DNA from: Hondaea fermentalgiana | Taxonomy: Eukaryota; Sar; Bigyra; Thraustochytrida; Thraustochytriidae | Direction of reading: 5' to 3' | Assembly: GCA_014084085.1 (NCBI GenBank) | Contig: NPFB01000011.1 | Coordinates: forward strand, 60,722 to 114,498 | Length of the DNA: 53,777 nucleotides | Shown here: positions 38,801-47,299 of the stretch, one piece after another | Numbering within the stretch: the stretch's first letter is position 1 | Layout: every line of letters starts with the position of its first letter | The notes under the pieces: model-generated | The model's input: the letters and a program-made list of their open reading frames with translations, nothing else | Database searches by the model: none | Told to the model about the DNA's origin: nothing | Made by a program: the position numbers and the translations under genes

Positions 38801-39593
38801 GCTTGGGCTCTTGCCTGAGAGCTTTAGCAAGACCATTGGCGATCGCATGCAGGAACGAGCTAAGCGCGATGCCGAAGAGGCCAAGCGGGCAAAAGCTGCT
38901 GCTATGGCCCGTTCCGCGAGCAACGGTGCTGGGAGCCATGTCAGCAACCGCGACGACCTCGACTTGACGTCCGCCGGCCTAGCGCATAGCGAAGCGGACC
39001 TAAGCAGCCCTGGTGCCATGCTTTCGCCTGGCGCGATGCTGCCGCCCGTCCCGAAGCTTGACCAACGGCTTCGCGAAAAGCTTTGCATCGAGATGACCAA
39101 GATTTTTGAGCTCTCTACGCCAGACGAGCGCATCGAGCTTGCTGACGAGCTCCTCGATGATCAGTGCGTGTTTCAAGACGCTAACATGGGTGGAGCCTTT
39201 CATGGTATCGACGAATGCGTCAACTATGTTCGTCGCCTGCGCAAAGCATTCTCGGAGATGACGCTTACGCGCCACAACTTTGTCTCGCTCAAGAAGCGCA
39301 AACGCGGCAAGCGCCGTGTACGCAGCTCGGGGAACTCGCGCACGGCGAGTGGAACGGACAAAGGGAATGGTGACGCTCATGATGCCGACGATGCCGAAGT
39401 CTCTTCTTCGGCGAGGACGCAAATGGGCTGTGTCGTTAAAGGAAAGTACACGGGTATGCTTGTGAACGAGCCCAAGCCGTTCGAGTTTAATGCGACCATT
39501 TTCGTGGCCTTCGGCGAGCGGAACAAGATTACCGAAGTAGAAATTTCTTGGAATGCAACGCACATTCTCAAGCAGCTTGGCGTCCTGCAATAA
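35811..39593 (+). CDS. bZIP transcription factor with two C-terminal NTF2/SnoaL-like domains
   Basis: 1,260 residues from ATG 35811 (MEWDNNNEEDGD); open sequence before it is GC repeat and gap. The N-terminus is Gln/His/Pro-rich (about residues 40-165), typical of activation regions. The bZIP domain lies at about 433-483: basic region NREAVRNCRKRKREY with the invariant Asn-x7-Arg, then leucine heptads (LRDREAMLLEENERLRTQL). A helical domain follows (about 535-680, LWQCAQ...GLWEELCNRLGLTREQKLKL), a layout seen in other stramenopile bZIPs. Then come two related alpha/beta domains (about 810-1003 and 1087-1260). Each has GI...YIRRIR or YVRRLR, a TG.Y.G strand and a closing strand and helix, SWAALDVMRQLGLLP or SWNATHILKQLGVLQ, resembling SnoaL/NTF2-like folds. 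Each carries a Ser-rich or basic disordered insertion. DNA binding is near certain; the NTF2-like pair may bind a small ligand or dimerise. Stop is TAA at 39591-39593. Confidence 0.85.
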   Translation: MEWDNNNEEDGDVFQWLLQEGQGGGIDNYGQGGPQDPHGLEPQQHQQHRPHVSQYDHQHQQHPHHQHQHQHQHQHQHQQLPGPPHMHPQHPPESMPQYSQHVHHHSQHPPQHQHQHPQHQHQHPHPHEMNTHAQPPPSQHSHLAPPHQHGHRAHHVQQPLPPAHSDPHGAMGDGAMKVEDHNAYGKRDVAYGMGNNQAFSDPAGSFGWADGLLEESPTMFWDSTMPEVVPLTDDLGGAMDAMMGGTQINQPPGLATAMHEFASEAASGARRRGTAYYQTQRSQAPGYGSYFEAQANDPYSAVAEGHASDEYASGTPVDGLAAEDAMIDDLSASGDPALSFNPVTAVARPVPSSSATVPPPPPPAAPAAQIGAATVNDTNGRGAVTKPSSVTGAPQVSLAPSASLEVASPSDSAQNKATGNRGGGRKRKGAVDAPMSPRSRAQREKNREAVRNCRKRKREYTQKLRDREAMLLEENERLRTQLKLGSEEMQESMRMQCEHLVANMKASLSKQAAPASTSASLSSSSPPTADQAAKVKLEEYTEGYLKTHEEQGRNREEASKHILSRLIRQVEPTHVTKMYLWQCAQDESYFHTTGGLWEELCNRLGLTREQKLKLRDRRQRVIEMCRDIASVLDKLENLHTLVMKKRRLSAETILFRSLAQELSPAQLSRFVVFVHNFNSNDPAHKEAWAKYLESFDPTIDHEGLKSKGQWIVHNTSARTIDDKFSIESSSPQQGLAGKDAQNGQAQQQLQQQQQSPPLSRERATAKHNPEAEGRLSQTEGSGQTDPGSPVQNEELLRNRHNSAIVLKQLFEQPEDELRSYADAALAPDIALYDPNTVRVILGIGKVLKYIRRIRTSFTGLTAKEENFMTRKNVARGRWTLTGTYYGLGRTSGPGISTQSQGKSTSSSSSSSSSSSSELSKVDKTSGIDAVAAGAAEDFKGESTAKDKAIKVAAERVVQKPEGKQVSFRVIIAYKFVPGSAQIQQLMVSWAALDVMRQLGLLPESFSKTIGDRMQERAKRDAEEAKRAKAAAMARSASNGAGSHVSNRDDLDLTSAGLAHSEADLSSPGAMLSPGAMLPPVPKLDQRLREKLCIEMTKIFELSTPDERIELADELLDDQCVFQDANMGGAFHGIDECVNYVRRLRKAFSEMTLTRHNFVSLKKRKRGKRRVRSSGNSRTASGTDKGNGDAHDADDAEVSSSARTQMGCVVKGKYTGMLVNEPKPFEFNATIFVAFGERNKITEVEISWNATHILKQLGVLQ

Positions 39594-40130
39594 GAAAAGA
39601 CAATAACCAACTGAACTGATTGACTGACAGCAATATGGCCAAAACGTGAAAACGAATTTGGATCCATTCTGAAATTTTTTTCCCGGCCGTACGGAATCAA
39701 CTGAAAGCAGCAGCAGTAGCAGCAACAGCATCTCTTGTACGCTTGGTCTTACGCGATCAATGGTGGTCAGAATAAATAACCCCTCAATCAAGAAATCGAA
39801 AGGGCGCTGGTCTCGCAAATAAAAGCACACCATGGCAGACTCTTCTCCGAAAGCATTTGGTATCTTCCCCGTTATTTATTCCCTTCCCATCCCTGATTCG
39901 TAATCAAAATTAAAAAGAACACCGTCGGTGCATTTGGTCCCCGACGTCTCGGTCGCTGGCATGGCCATTGCTCATCGAAAAGTCATTGATCCATCCAAGA
40001 GTCAAGTCAGCCAGCAGTTCGACAGTGCGGTTCCGGGTCGATCAACGAAAGAAAACAGTCGAAAACAGTTGTCAGAGGTCGGCCGGTCGGTCGGCCAGTG
40101 GGCTTTCTTTCTTTTGGGCCAAAAGCGAAC
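39594..40130. other. Intergenic region, bZIP / glycosyltransferase
   Basis: 537 bases with CAGCAG-type triplets near 39705-39730, an AATTAAAAAG stretch near 39908, and no supportable gene. The promoter of the glycosyltransferase gene should lie in its right half. Confidence 0.6.
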
Positions 40131-41882
40131 ATGCGCGGCGCGCGAGGGTTCGCGGCGCGACGGCGCGAGGTCACGGGGGGCAGGCGCGTGGTCAACGCTC
40201 GCCAAGTGCTCGCATGCGTGCTCGTGTCAGCCGCTGCTTGCGCTTGCCTGGGTTGGGTGTACTATCTATATAGCATCACCGCCGACCTGCACGAGTCCGT
40301 GCGCGCGGGTCGCGCCGAGGCCGGGAAAGCGACGGCTGCCTTGGCGAAGGATGCAGCGTCGTCGATTCTCTCTTTTCGAGGTAATCATCAGCAAGACCGC
40401 CTCGCTGCAGTGACTCTGACCGCCGAAGAGGCAGCGGCCAAGGCAGCAGCAGGAACAACAACAGCAGCTGGAGCCGAAGCAGGAGCAGGAACAGCTGGAG
40501 CCGCCGCGCAAGATCCTGTGCTCTATCTGTATAACGATCACGGCTGCACTGGAGCACCTCTCGTTGCTATTCGTCCCAAAGCTTCAGGAGGCAGTGAGCT
40601 CCATGGCGTTTGCCAATACGAAGCAAAGTCGATGCGACTGGAAGGAGGTCCCGAGATTGACTTTTACGCCAGCTGCCAGCGCGACGGTTACTATGTGGGC
40701 TCCCTTTTCGCGTCGGAGGGCTGCGTAGAGCGCTATAACTACCCATCGGCCAAGTCCTTTCGCTTCGTATGGCAGTCATCTCTGCAGAGCAGGCGACAAA
40801 TCCCTGATAGTGTCCTGGATGCACAATGGGCCCAGCAGGACCACAAACCTCGAAAGCCACTCCAAGGCCAGGCCGCCAAGGCTAGAATCGTATTCTCGTG
40901 CGAATCATCCGAGTATTTCGGCTATCAGGTCTGGGCGAATTTCTATGCCTTTCTCACGAGTGGGCAGTCAAGTGCAACGTGGACACGCCTTTTGACGGCT
41001 GGGATGCGCGACGATCTCGCGGACAATGGACAGGTTCCCGGATTGGCCACCTTCCAGGCAAAGCGAACGCTTTACTCGCGAAGGTACTCTCCCATCAACA
41101 AACCCGATGTGATCACCAAGTGGTTCGAGTCTTCCGACAGGCCGCGAGAGGAGGTCATCGTTGTGATTGATCCGGACAATTGGCTTTTGAAAGACGTCGG
41201 AAGCTATGTGGACCGCGTCACGCCTGGCCATGCAATTGGAGAGCCTGCATATTACCATGGCAGCCGCACTGCACAGCGTCTTTGGAAGGAAGTGTGTCTT
41301 CAGAATTGCGACGTTGATGTCGATCTCGTCGGCGTCCCATATATTGTTCATCGCGATGACCTCGCGGCCATCGCGCCACTTTGGCGCAGCTATACGATCA
41401 TGCTCAAGGACAGGGTTGCCAAAGACTCAGATTTTAAGCAAAAGTATGGCCATCTCGACCTTGCATGGGCGTCGGAGATGTTCGGTTATAACTTTGCTGC
41501 TGCTCACGTTGGCGTTCGTCACGAGGTTGTTCGCCGTATTCAGGTGCGGGATGTTGACTCGGAGCATCGCGCAGACAAGCTCCAGGGCGTTTCCATGATT
41601 CATGTCGGTAGAGCTTGGTTTCCCAAAACCTACGCTCCAGCACAGAAATGGGCGCACACTGAGGGCAAGAGCTTTAGTCACTTTGGCCAGCAGGTATGGT
41701 GCAAGTGCAATAACACCGCAAGCACAGTCATCCCGTGGCCTTTGCCGCCAGATGCCGATTTTCAAAGCACCAAAACATTGGAGATTTTGCACAATTCGAT
41801 GGAGCGATTTGGCCCAATTCCGGAGAACGCCAAGTTTCGCCGCGGGGTCTCGCGAGGAACATATGGTGCAAGTCTCGACTGA
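40131..41882 (+). CDS. Type II membrane glycosyltransferase, hydroxyproline arabinosyl-/serine galactosyltransferase family
   Basis: 583 residues from ATG 40131; the frame upstream begins with GTG and is not used. A short basic cytoplasmic tail and one signal-anchor helix (about 24-46, VLACVLVSAAACACLGWVYYLY) predict a Golgi or ER type II enzyme. An Ala-rich stem and a small cysteine-containing domain (about 125-210) follow. The catalytic part (about 245-560) matches plant HPAT and peptidyl-serine alpha-galactosyltransferase proteins: FSCESSEYFGYQVWANFYAF, the YSPINKPDVITKWF segment, a metal-binding DxD at Asp347-Pro-Asp349 (VVIDPDNWLL), and WASEMFGYNFAAAHVGVRHE. These enzymes add arabinose to hydroxyproline or galactose to serine on secreted glycoproteins. 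Which sugar and acceptor apply here cannot be told. It converges on the SNF2 gene. Confidence 0.82.
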   Translation: MRGARGFAARRREVTGGRRVVNARQVLACVLVSAAACACLGWVYYLYSITADLHESVRAGRAEAGKATAALAKDAASSILSFRGNHQQDRLAAVTLTAEEAAAKAAAGTTTAAGAEAGAGTAGAAAQDPVLYLYNDHGCTGAPLVAIRPKASGGSELHGVCQYEAKSMRLEGGPEIDFYASCQRDGYYVGSLFASEGCVERYNYPSAKSFRFVWQSSLQSRRQIPDSVLDAQWAQQDHKPRKPLQGQAAKARIVFSCESSEYFGYQVWANFYAFLTSGQSSATWTRLLTAGMRDDLADNGQVPGLATFQAKRTLYSRRYSPINKPDVITKWFESSDRPREEVIVVIDPDNWLLKDVGSYVDRVTPGHAIGEPAYYHGSRTAQRLWKEVCLQNCDVDVDLVGVPYIVHRDDLAAIAPLWRSYTIMLKDRVAKDSDFKQKYGHLDLAWASEMFGYNFAAAHVGVRHEVVRRIQVRDVDSEHRADKLQGVSMIHVGRAWFPKTYAPAQKWAHTEGKSFSHFGQQVWCKCNNTASTVIPWPLPPDADFQSTKTLEILHNSMERFGPIPENAKFRRGVSRGTYGASLD

Positions 41883-42163
41883 TAATTTCAGTAAAAAACA
41901 AAAGAAACAAATACACATGCTGCCTTGCGTGTGTGGTTTTTGATTCCCTCCATGACATTTTGCTTGTGTTGTCATGCTTGCTCGCCAAGTGCTTTCAAGT
42001 GTGTCCATGCACAATAAGCTTGTACAAGAGAAGAAGATCTTCAGCCGCAGCAAAGAATAAAAGGCAACAAAGACAAATAGAAAGTAGCAGGTTTCTTTGT
42101 TGGAAATTAGACTCCAATCGCACCTCGCACAAGGACACGCGCACGTAGGCAGAATTTTGTTTT
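41883..42163. other. Convergent intergenic region
   Basis: 281 AT-richer bases between the 3' ends of the glycosyltransferase and SNF2 genes. It contains AATAAAAGG near 42056, which could be a polyadenylation signal for the plus-strand gene. Nothing else is seen. Confidence 0.5.
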
Positions 42164-45100
42164 TTAATCGTCCAAAAGCTCAATGGGCTCGTTCGATGAT
42201 GCTACTGCAGCTTGTTGAGGTGCGGACCCGAACGACCCATTTCCATGGGGCCGTTGGCTGTTTTGAATGCCATTGCTGCCGCTGCTAGTGCTGTTTCCTT
42301 GCACCGTTGATGATGATGATGATGACAATACTGCCGGACCGGGGGTAGGCGCGGGACCCACAGGATTGGACACAAGATTTACCTCCGTATAGTCACTCTC
42401 CTCGGGAACAAAGCCAGGCTGAAGTCTCCCAGCAGCTATGGAAGCAGCAACCCAGCCTGTAGTTTTAAACACCGAACGAATAGCTTGCTGCGCTGAGAAT
42501 GTAGCCCGAGCTTGATCGTCGGCTATTTTCTGCCATTTAGAACACATATCCGCGAGCTTTGGCCGACGCAGCGTTGACACAACATACTGACACGATACCG
42601 TAGCATCGTTTGTGACAAGAGCTCCGTGCTTTTGCAGTTCCTCAATAATATCCTCGGCGTCCGGCATGCGTTTCCGGATAACCAGTACGTGCAACCTGTT
42701 AAAGACGCCGCACCCTTTGGATGCTGGAATTTGCTTTGACATGTAGAAATCGTCGAGCCGCGTCTGATAGTTCGGGTCCAAATGTCGAAAGACAATGAAC
42801 GGCTGCAATGGCACTTGCGCTCGCGCTTGCAGCTCTTGTTGTCGCACTTGGTTGTAGTTGCTGTAATTAACAAGCTGTTGGAAGGCAGAAGCACTATTGA
42901 AGACATTATTTGCCTGGAAGTGTCGTCCGTTCGTCGAGTGAAACGGAGTGCGAGCGCCAGAGTTAAATTCAGCCATTTCCCGTCCTCTCGCCGTCCCAGA
43001 TGATCTGGCGTTGTTGTACATTTGGGCTGCCAGGGCTGGGGCGCTCGTTGCGTCGGCGCGGCCACTCTTTATAAGCTCCATTTCGATCCGTTCCAGCTCG
43101 CGAAATTCCATGAGCGCTTCGTCGCGCGCCTCTTCCGTTTGCCGCTCGGCCTCGTCCTCGTTCAAAAGGAGGTCCTCCAAACAGAATTCGGTAATGTATT
43201 TACCTCCCTGTTGCTCGCTGCGGAGAACGCCTTGCAATACGCGGTCCTCGCGAATTCCTCTCTTTTGTTGCATTTCCTTTTTGGTGACGACCGGATCCGT
43301 GACAGCCTCTACTTCGTCTTCCATGGCTTCCGTCTTGGCTTCGCTTGCTGATGACGAAGAACTCTGGGTCTGACCTTCATCAGAACCAGCAACAGTAACA
43401 GTACTAGACTCAGCGCCAGTACCGGCGCCATTCTTTCGATTTGCTCCTTGAGCCTTTGCAGCAGAAGACGGCTGCTTGCCGTTTCTCTCGTTTTTCTCAC
43501 TACCAGCCGCGACGCCTCGGGCCTCGCGGTCAGCATCTTCCAGGTCAGCCTCTTCGAGGTCAGCTTCATCGGGCTCCCCGTGCCCAATGTCCTTGAGAAG
43601 CTTGTCTGTATTGACACTCCGCTGTTGAAGTTGATTGAAGCGCCGGAGATTGAAAAAGTTGCGGAGGTCCGAAGACGTGACGGTGCGCTTCGTTGCGCGC
43701 GCATCGACGACGCGCGAGGTGAGCGATTCCTTTTTGGTTTGTTGATCAAAGATTGTTCGCTCCATGGTGCCGGCTGCCACAAGTCTGTACACAAAGACGG
43801 GCTTCTTTTGCCCAAAGCGATACGCCCGACACATGGCCTCGTGGTCGAGACATGGATTCCAACACGCATCAAACATGACGACACGATTCGCAGACTGGAG
43901 ATTGAGTCCTTCGCCCGCTGCACGCGTGCTGGCGAGAAAGACACATTTGTCCTTGATCGGGGCTGCGTTGAAGGCGTCGACAAGCGCATTGCGAGTCGCC
44001 TGTGGCGTTGCACCATCAAGGCGCGAAAATCCGATGCGGACGCCCGGAAGGTACGGGCAAGCGTCTGATCCCGGCTCGATCTTCATGCGACGCTCTTGAC
44101 GAGCCTTTCGCCGAGCTTTCTTACTTGAAGTTGCATCAGCAGCGGTTGGTGATGCTACTTTTTTCGTCCGCGAACGTCGAAGCAAAGGAGCTCCCTCCCT
44201 CTTGCGCTTCGCGCCTCCCGAGGCGGCTTCGCCTTGGAGGCCAAGGGCATGGTCATCGTCCTCCTCAAGATCTGCTGCCGCGACAACTTGGTTAATAGGT
44301 CTCCTCCATCTGTCCCCTTGTGGTGTCGCTGCATTCATTTCGTCCGTACGTGAGCCGTTGGTCTTTTCGTTGTCCACCTTGCCCACGACTTCTTCGTTTT
44401 CCTCGTCGTCATCGTCGCTCGAGTCTGAACCGTCCGAGTCTGAATCGTCCGAGTCTGACTCGGAATCGTCATCGTCGATGATACGAAGCTGCTCCTCGAC
44501 GCGACTGTTATGGAACTCAATGATCTGTTGCACCACATTGAGGGTTTGCACGCTCTGCGAGAAAACGATGACTTTGTCCGTTTGTTGGCGCGCACTTCTC
44601 AAGATAGAAAAGAGTATGATCATTTTGCCCGAGTCGCTGAGTCGCTTTCCTGGCTTGAACGACTTGAGAGGAAGATGAGCCCAAGAGTACGAACTCTCTT
44701 GGCCGGCAGTGGCCGGTTCGCTCTCGATTGCCACGATTCCGTCCTCGTCCTCCATTTCCGCAAGCGTGCGGTTCACCTCGGCATCCTTCAAATGCTCGAG
44801 CCTTCGATCCTCCTCTCGCAGCTCCTCATCCGTGAGCTCAGGGTCCTTGGGTGGACATGCCGCCGCAGCATGGGTTGGTGACATGAGCGCCATGGAGTCT
44901 TGGAGCTTTCTAGCCGCAACCTTGGCAGTGAGTTGCACGTTCGTCCACGATGCGCGATGCCAGCGTCGCACGATTATGCGCACGGGTGCACCAATGTCGC
45001 GCGCTTGCACTTGCTTTCGAAAGAGGAGGTCATTAAAATTCGCTCGCGAGCAAGGGGAATCATCAATGGACACAACCTCATCGAGAAGCTCGAACCAGGG

Positions 45101-47299
45101 AAGCGACGGATCGGGGCATTTGCTCAGATCAAAAACAGCGTCGACAAAAGTGACCGTGGCCTCGGTGCGGTCGTGTCGCGACTTGGCAAGGTTCTGCTGC
45201 ACGACGTTGATGCCGAGATCACCGAGGTCTGAAGGAACGAATATTGAGAGCGACGCGTATGCAGAATCGCGAGATCCGCGCTCGTTGCCGAGCGGTGTGT
45301 GCTGGCGATATTTCTCGTAAATGATGTCCGGATGATTGACAATTGAAAGCGAGTGATGATAAGCAGCAATGATCCCTCCGTTTTGAGAGGCAGAGGCGCC
45401 GCCGTTTTCTCGCGCTTTTGCCTGGTCAACACGATTTCGCGCGAATGCACGGTACAGCTCGGCTTGCTTCCCCGTGAGACGGCAGCGCAAGACCCATTCG
45501 TATTTTGGCGGTAGTTCGCGCGCTAAATGCTGCGAGTCACGACGAAGGATGATGCTGCGCAAGAGGTCGTTGAGGACGATAGTCCTCGAGCGCGCAAACT
45601 TGACGTCCTCGGGCGCCGAATCGAGGGCTTGTCCATTCTCAATGGGGATTTTGAACTGATGCTTGAAGGCTTCGCTCGTTTTCAAGTATCCTGGCCTCGC
45701 AAAGTTCACCATGCACCAGTATTCCTCGAGGTGATTTTGCAAGGGGTATCCCGTGAGAACGATGCGCCGGCGCGTCTTGATACGCGACATGGCCTTGACG
45801 ATTTGTGACTTGGCTTGCCGCAGACGATGGCCCTCATCGACGATGACAAGCGATGGCCCGGGCCCATCAACGAGGAGATCCCGCGCAAGCTGAGCCTTGC
45901 GGGAGTCTGTGCCTTCTTTGGGTTCTTGGGCGAGGGACCGAAACATCTCATATCCCGTGAGAAGAACGCCACCCTCCGCTTGCCACTTTTTCAGAACGGC
46001 GAGACGCTGATCGAGCCGTGTGCCCGTTTTCGCGTCTAAAACCTGCACGTTGAAAAGATCTAGAGCGCGCTTCTCTTCCTTCTTCTTCGGGCTCAGCCAC
46101 TTGTGAATCTCGCGATACCAGTTGAGAATTACCGAGGTAGGGGAAACGACGAGGATCGTTGTTTTACGTTTCGGGTCCACCTCATCTTTATGATGCGCGA
46201 GAAAGGTGTGCATGAGCGATATATTCTGGAGGGTTTTCCCCAGACCCATGTAGTCGGCGAGGATGCAGCCGCTGTGTCGCGCGGACTGAACATGAGACCA
46301 GAGGAAGCGCACGCCCACTGCCTGGTGTGGCTTGAGGACACGAGAAAAGATTGGGTTCAGTCTCACGTGGTGTGGTTCTTTCTTCTCCCGAATGGGTTTT
46401 TTCTGTTTGTACTTTACGTCTGCCGGATTCACTGTCTTCTTACCGTCTCTGTTTGACTCCTCCATATTCTCAATCTTGAGTGTTTTTTGCGGTCGTTTGC
46501 GCCCACTTCTTCGGGGGGCATGTTTCTCGCCGTTGACGTCGTTGCTGCCGTCTGTTCCTCCCTGGGCTTCTTCCTCCTCGCCTTTGCTATCGCTCATGTT
46601 CTGTGCAGAATCCTCGTTGGGATCTCGCGCTCCATTATTAATATTTACTTTGGGTTCATTGCCATCCTTGGGGGAGTCATCTGCCTCGTTCGTTTTCTCC
46701 TGGGTTTCCTCGGGAAGCTCCTCTTTTTGAATATCCCAGAGTGGAATGCCAGCCTCGCGATCCTCTTCGGAAATGTCTTCAATTGTCCAACGGTTGGCGC
46801 CGGCCTTGTTACTTTTCACCTTTTTGAGCATGCCCGCGTCCAGCGCGGACTTGGACATGTTCACCTTTCGCTTGAGGTGAGCGGGCTTGGTTTCGGCGAC
46901 GGCGTCGACGTCTCCGCTGAGAAAGCGCTCCGTGGCCTCGGCCGCAGCCTCGGCTTTGGCGTGGGCTGCGGCGGCATCGCCATTGCGCTGTTGCGCCGTC
47001 TCCTGCTGCTGCTCCTCGCCAGCGTCGCCCGCGTCGCCAGCAGCGGCGACGCCCGCCTCGTGCACCATCAACTTGTCGTCTCCTAGATCGGTCGTCTCGT
47101 CGCTAACTCCGTCGTGCCTCTTTGCGAGGGAGAGAGCTACGGCTGCCAGGAGAAAGCCGCAATTCACCGCGGCTTTGGCGCGTCGCGACCCCGGAGAAGG
47201 CGCGGCTGTCCTCCTCGTCCCGACCGCCGTGGCGTGACGGTCGTGCGTCCAGGCTTGCTCTGCGCGGTAGTTGGCGATTTGCAGAATCAAAGTTGACAT
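42164..47299 (-). CDS. SNF2-family ATPase/helicase, ARIP4 (RAD54L2)/ATRX type, with BRCT-like C-terminus
   Basis: 1,711 residues if ATG 47299 is used; Met78 (about 47068) is an alternative, since the first 77 residues look unlike conserved protein. An acidic, Lys-rich N-terminus precedes the RecA1 core: LKPHQAVGVRFLWSHV, Walker A as ADYMGLGKT (about 350), VVSPTSVILNW, a DEGH box (about 489), then LTGYPLQNHLEEYWCMVNFARP. The DEGH and GYPLQN forms mark the ARIP4/ATRX branch of Snf2 proteins. RecA2 begins KVIVFSQSVQTL (about 913), is interrupted by an acidic-basic insertion of about 140 residues, then resumes GFSRLDGATPQATR and ends RAYRFGQKKPVFVYRL. So the motor looks complete. Near the C-terminus (about 1540-1625) a segment HVLVIRKRMPDAEDIIEELQ ... 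GWVAASIAAGRL resembles a BRCT domain. Expected role: nuclear DNA translocase remodelling nucleosomes or removing proteins from DNA. Confidence 0.88.
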   Translation of the reverse strand: MSTLILQIANYRAEQAWTHDRHATAVGTRRTAAPSPGSRRAKAAVNCGFLLAAVALSLAKRHDGVSDETTDLGDDKLMVHEAGVAAAGDAGDAGEEQQQETAQQRNGDAAAAHAKAEAAAEATERFLSGDVDAVAETKPAHLKRKVNMSKSALDAGMLKKVKSNKAGANRWTIEDISEEDREAGIPLWDIQKEELPEETQEKTNEADDSPKDGNEPKVNINNGARDPNEDSAQNMSDSKGEEEEAQGGTDGSNDVNGEKHAPRRSGRKRPQKTLKIENMEESNRDGKKTVNPADVKYKQKKPIREKKEPHHVRLNPIFSRVLKPHQAVGVRFLWSHVQSARHSGCILADYMGLGKTLQNISLMHTFLAHHKDEVDPKRKTTILVVSPTSVILNWYREIHKWLSPKKKEEKRALDLFNVQVLDAKTGTRLDQRLAVLKKWQAEGGVLLTGYEMFRSLAQEPKEGTDSRKAQLARDLLVDGPGPSLVIVDEGHRLRQAKSQIVKAMSRIKTRRRIVLTGYPLQNHLEEYWCMVNFARPGYLKTSEAFKHQFKIPIENGQALDSAPEDVKFARSRTIVLNDLLRSIILRRDSQHLARELPPKYEWVLRCRLTGKQAELYRAFARNRVDQAKARENGGASASQNGGIIAAYHHSLSIVNHPDIIYEKYRQHTPLGNERGSRDSAYASLSIFVPSDLGDLGINVVQQNLAKSRHDRTEATVTFVDAVFDLSKCPDPSLPWFELLDEVVSIDDSPCSRANFNDLLFRKQVQARDIGAPVRIIVRRWHRASWTNVQLTAKVAARKLQDSMALMSPTHAAAACPPKDPELTDEELREEDRRLEHLKDAEVNRTLAEMEDEDGIVAIESEPATAGQESSYSWAHLPLKSFKPGKRLSDSGKMIILFSILRSARQQTDKVIVFSQSVQTLNVVQQIIEFHNSRVEEQLRIIDDDDSESDSDDSDSDGSDSSDDDDEENEEVVGKVDNEKTNGSRTDEMNAATPQGDRWRRPINQVVAAADLEEDDDHALGLQGEAASGGAKRKREGAPLLRRSRTKKVASPTAADATSSKKARRKARQERRMKIEPGSDACPYLPGVRIGFSRLDGATPQATRNALVDAFNAAPIKDKCVFLASTRAAGEGLNLQSANRVVMFDACWNPCLDHEAMCRAYRFGQKKPVFVYRLVAAGTMERTIFDQQTKKESLTSRVVDARATKRTVTSSDLRNFFNLRRFNQLQQRSVNTDKLLKDIGHGEPDEADLEEADLEDADREARGVAAGSEKNERNGKQPSSAAKAQGANRKNGAGTGAESSTVTVAGSDEGQTQSSSSSASEAKTEAMEDEVEAVTDPVVTKKEMQQKRGIREDRVLQGVLRSEQQGGKYITEFCLEDLLLNEDEAERQTEEARDEALMEFRELERIEMELIKSGRADATSAPALAAQMYNNARSSGTARGREMAEFNSGARTPFHSTNGRHFQANNVFNSASAFQQLVNYSNYNQVRQQELQARAQVPLQPFIVFRHLDPNYQTRLDDFYMSKQIPASKGCGVFNRLHVLVIRKRMPDAEDIIEELQKHGALVTNDATVSCQYVVSTLRRPKLADMCSKWQKIADDQARATFSAQQAIRSVFKTTGWVAASIAAGRLQPGFVPEESDYTEVNLVSNPVGPAPTPGPAVLSSSSSSTVQGNSTSSGSNGIQNSQRPHGNGSFGSAPQQAAVASSNEPIELLDD

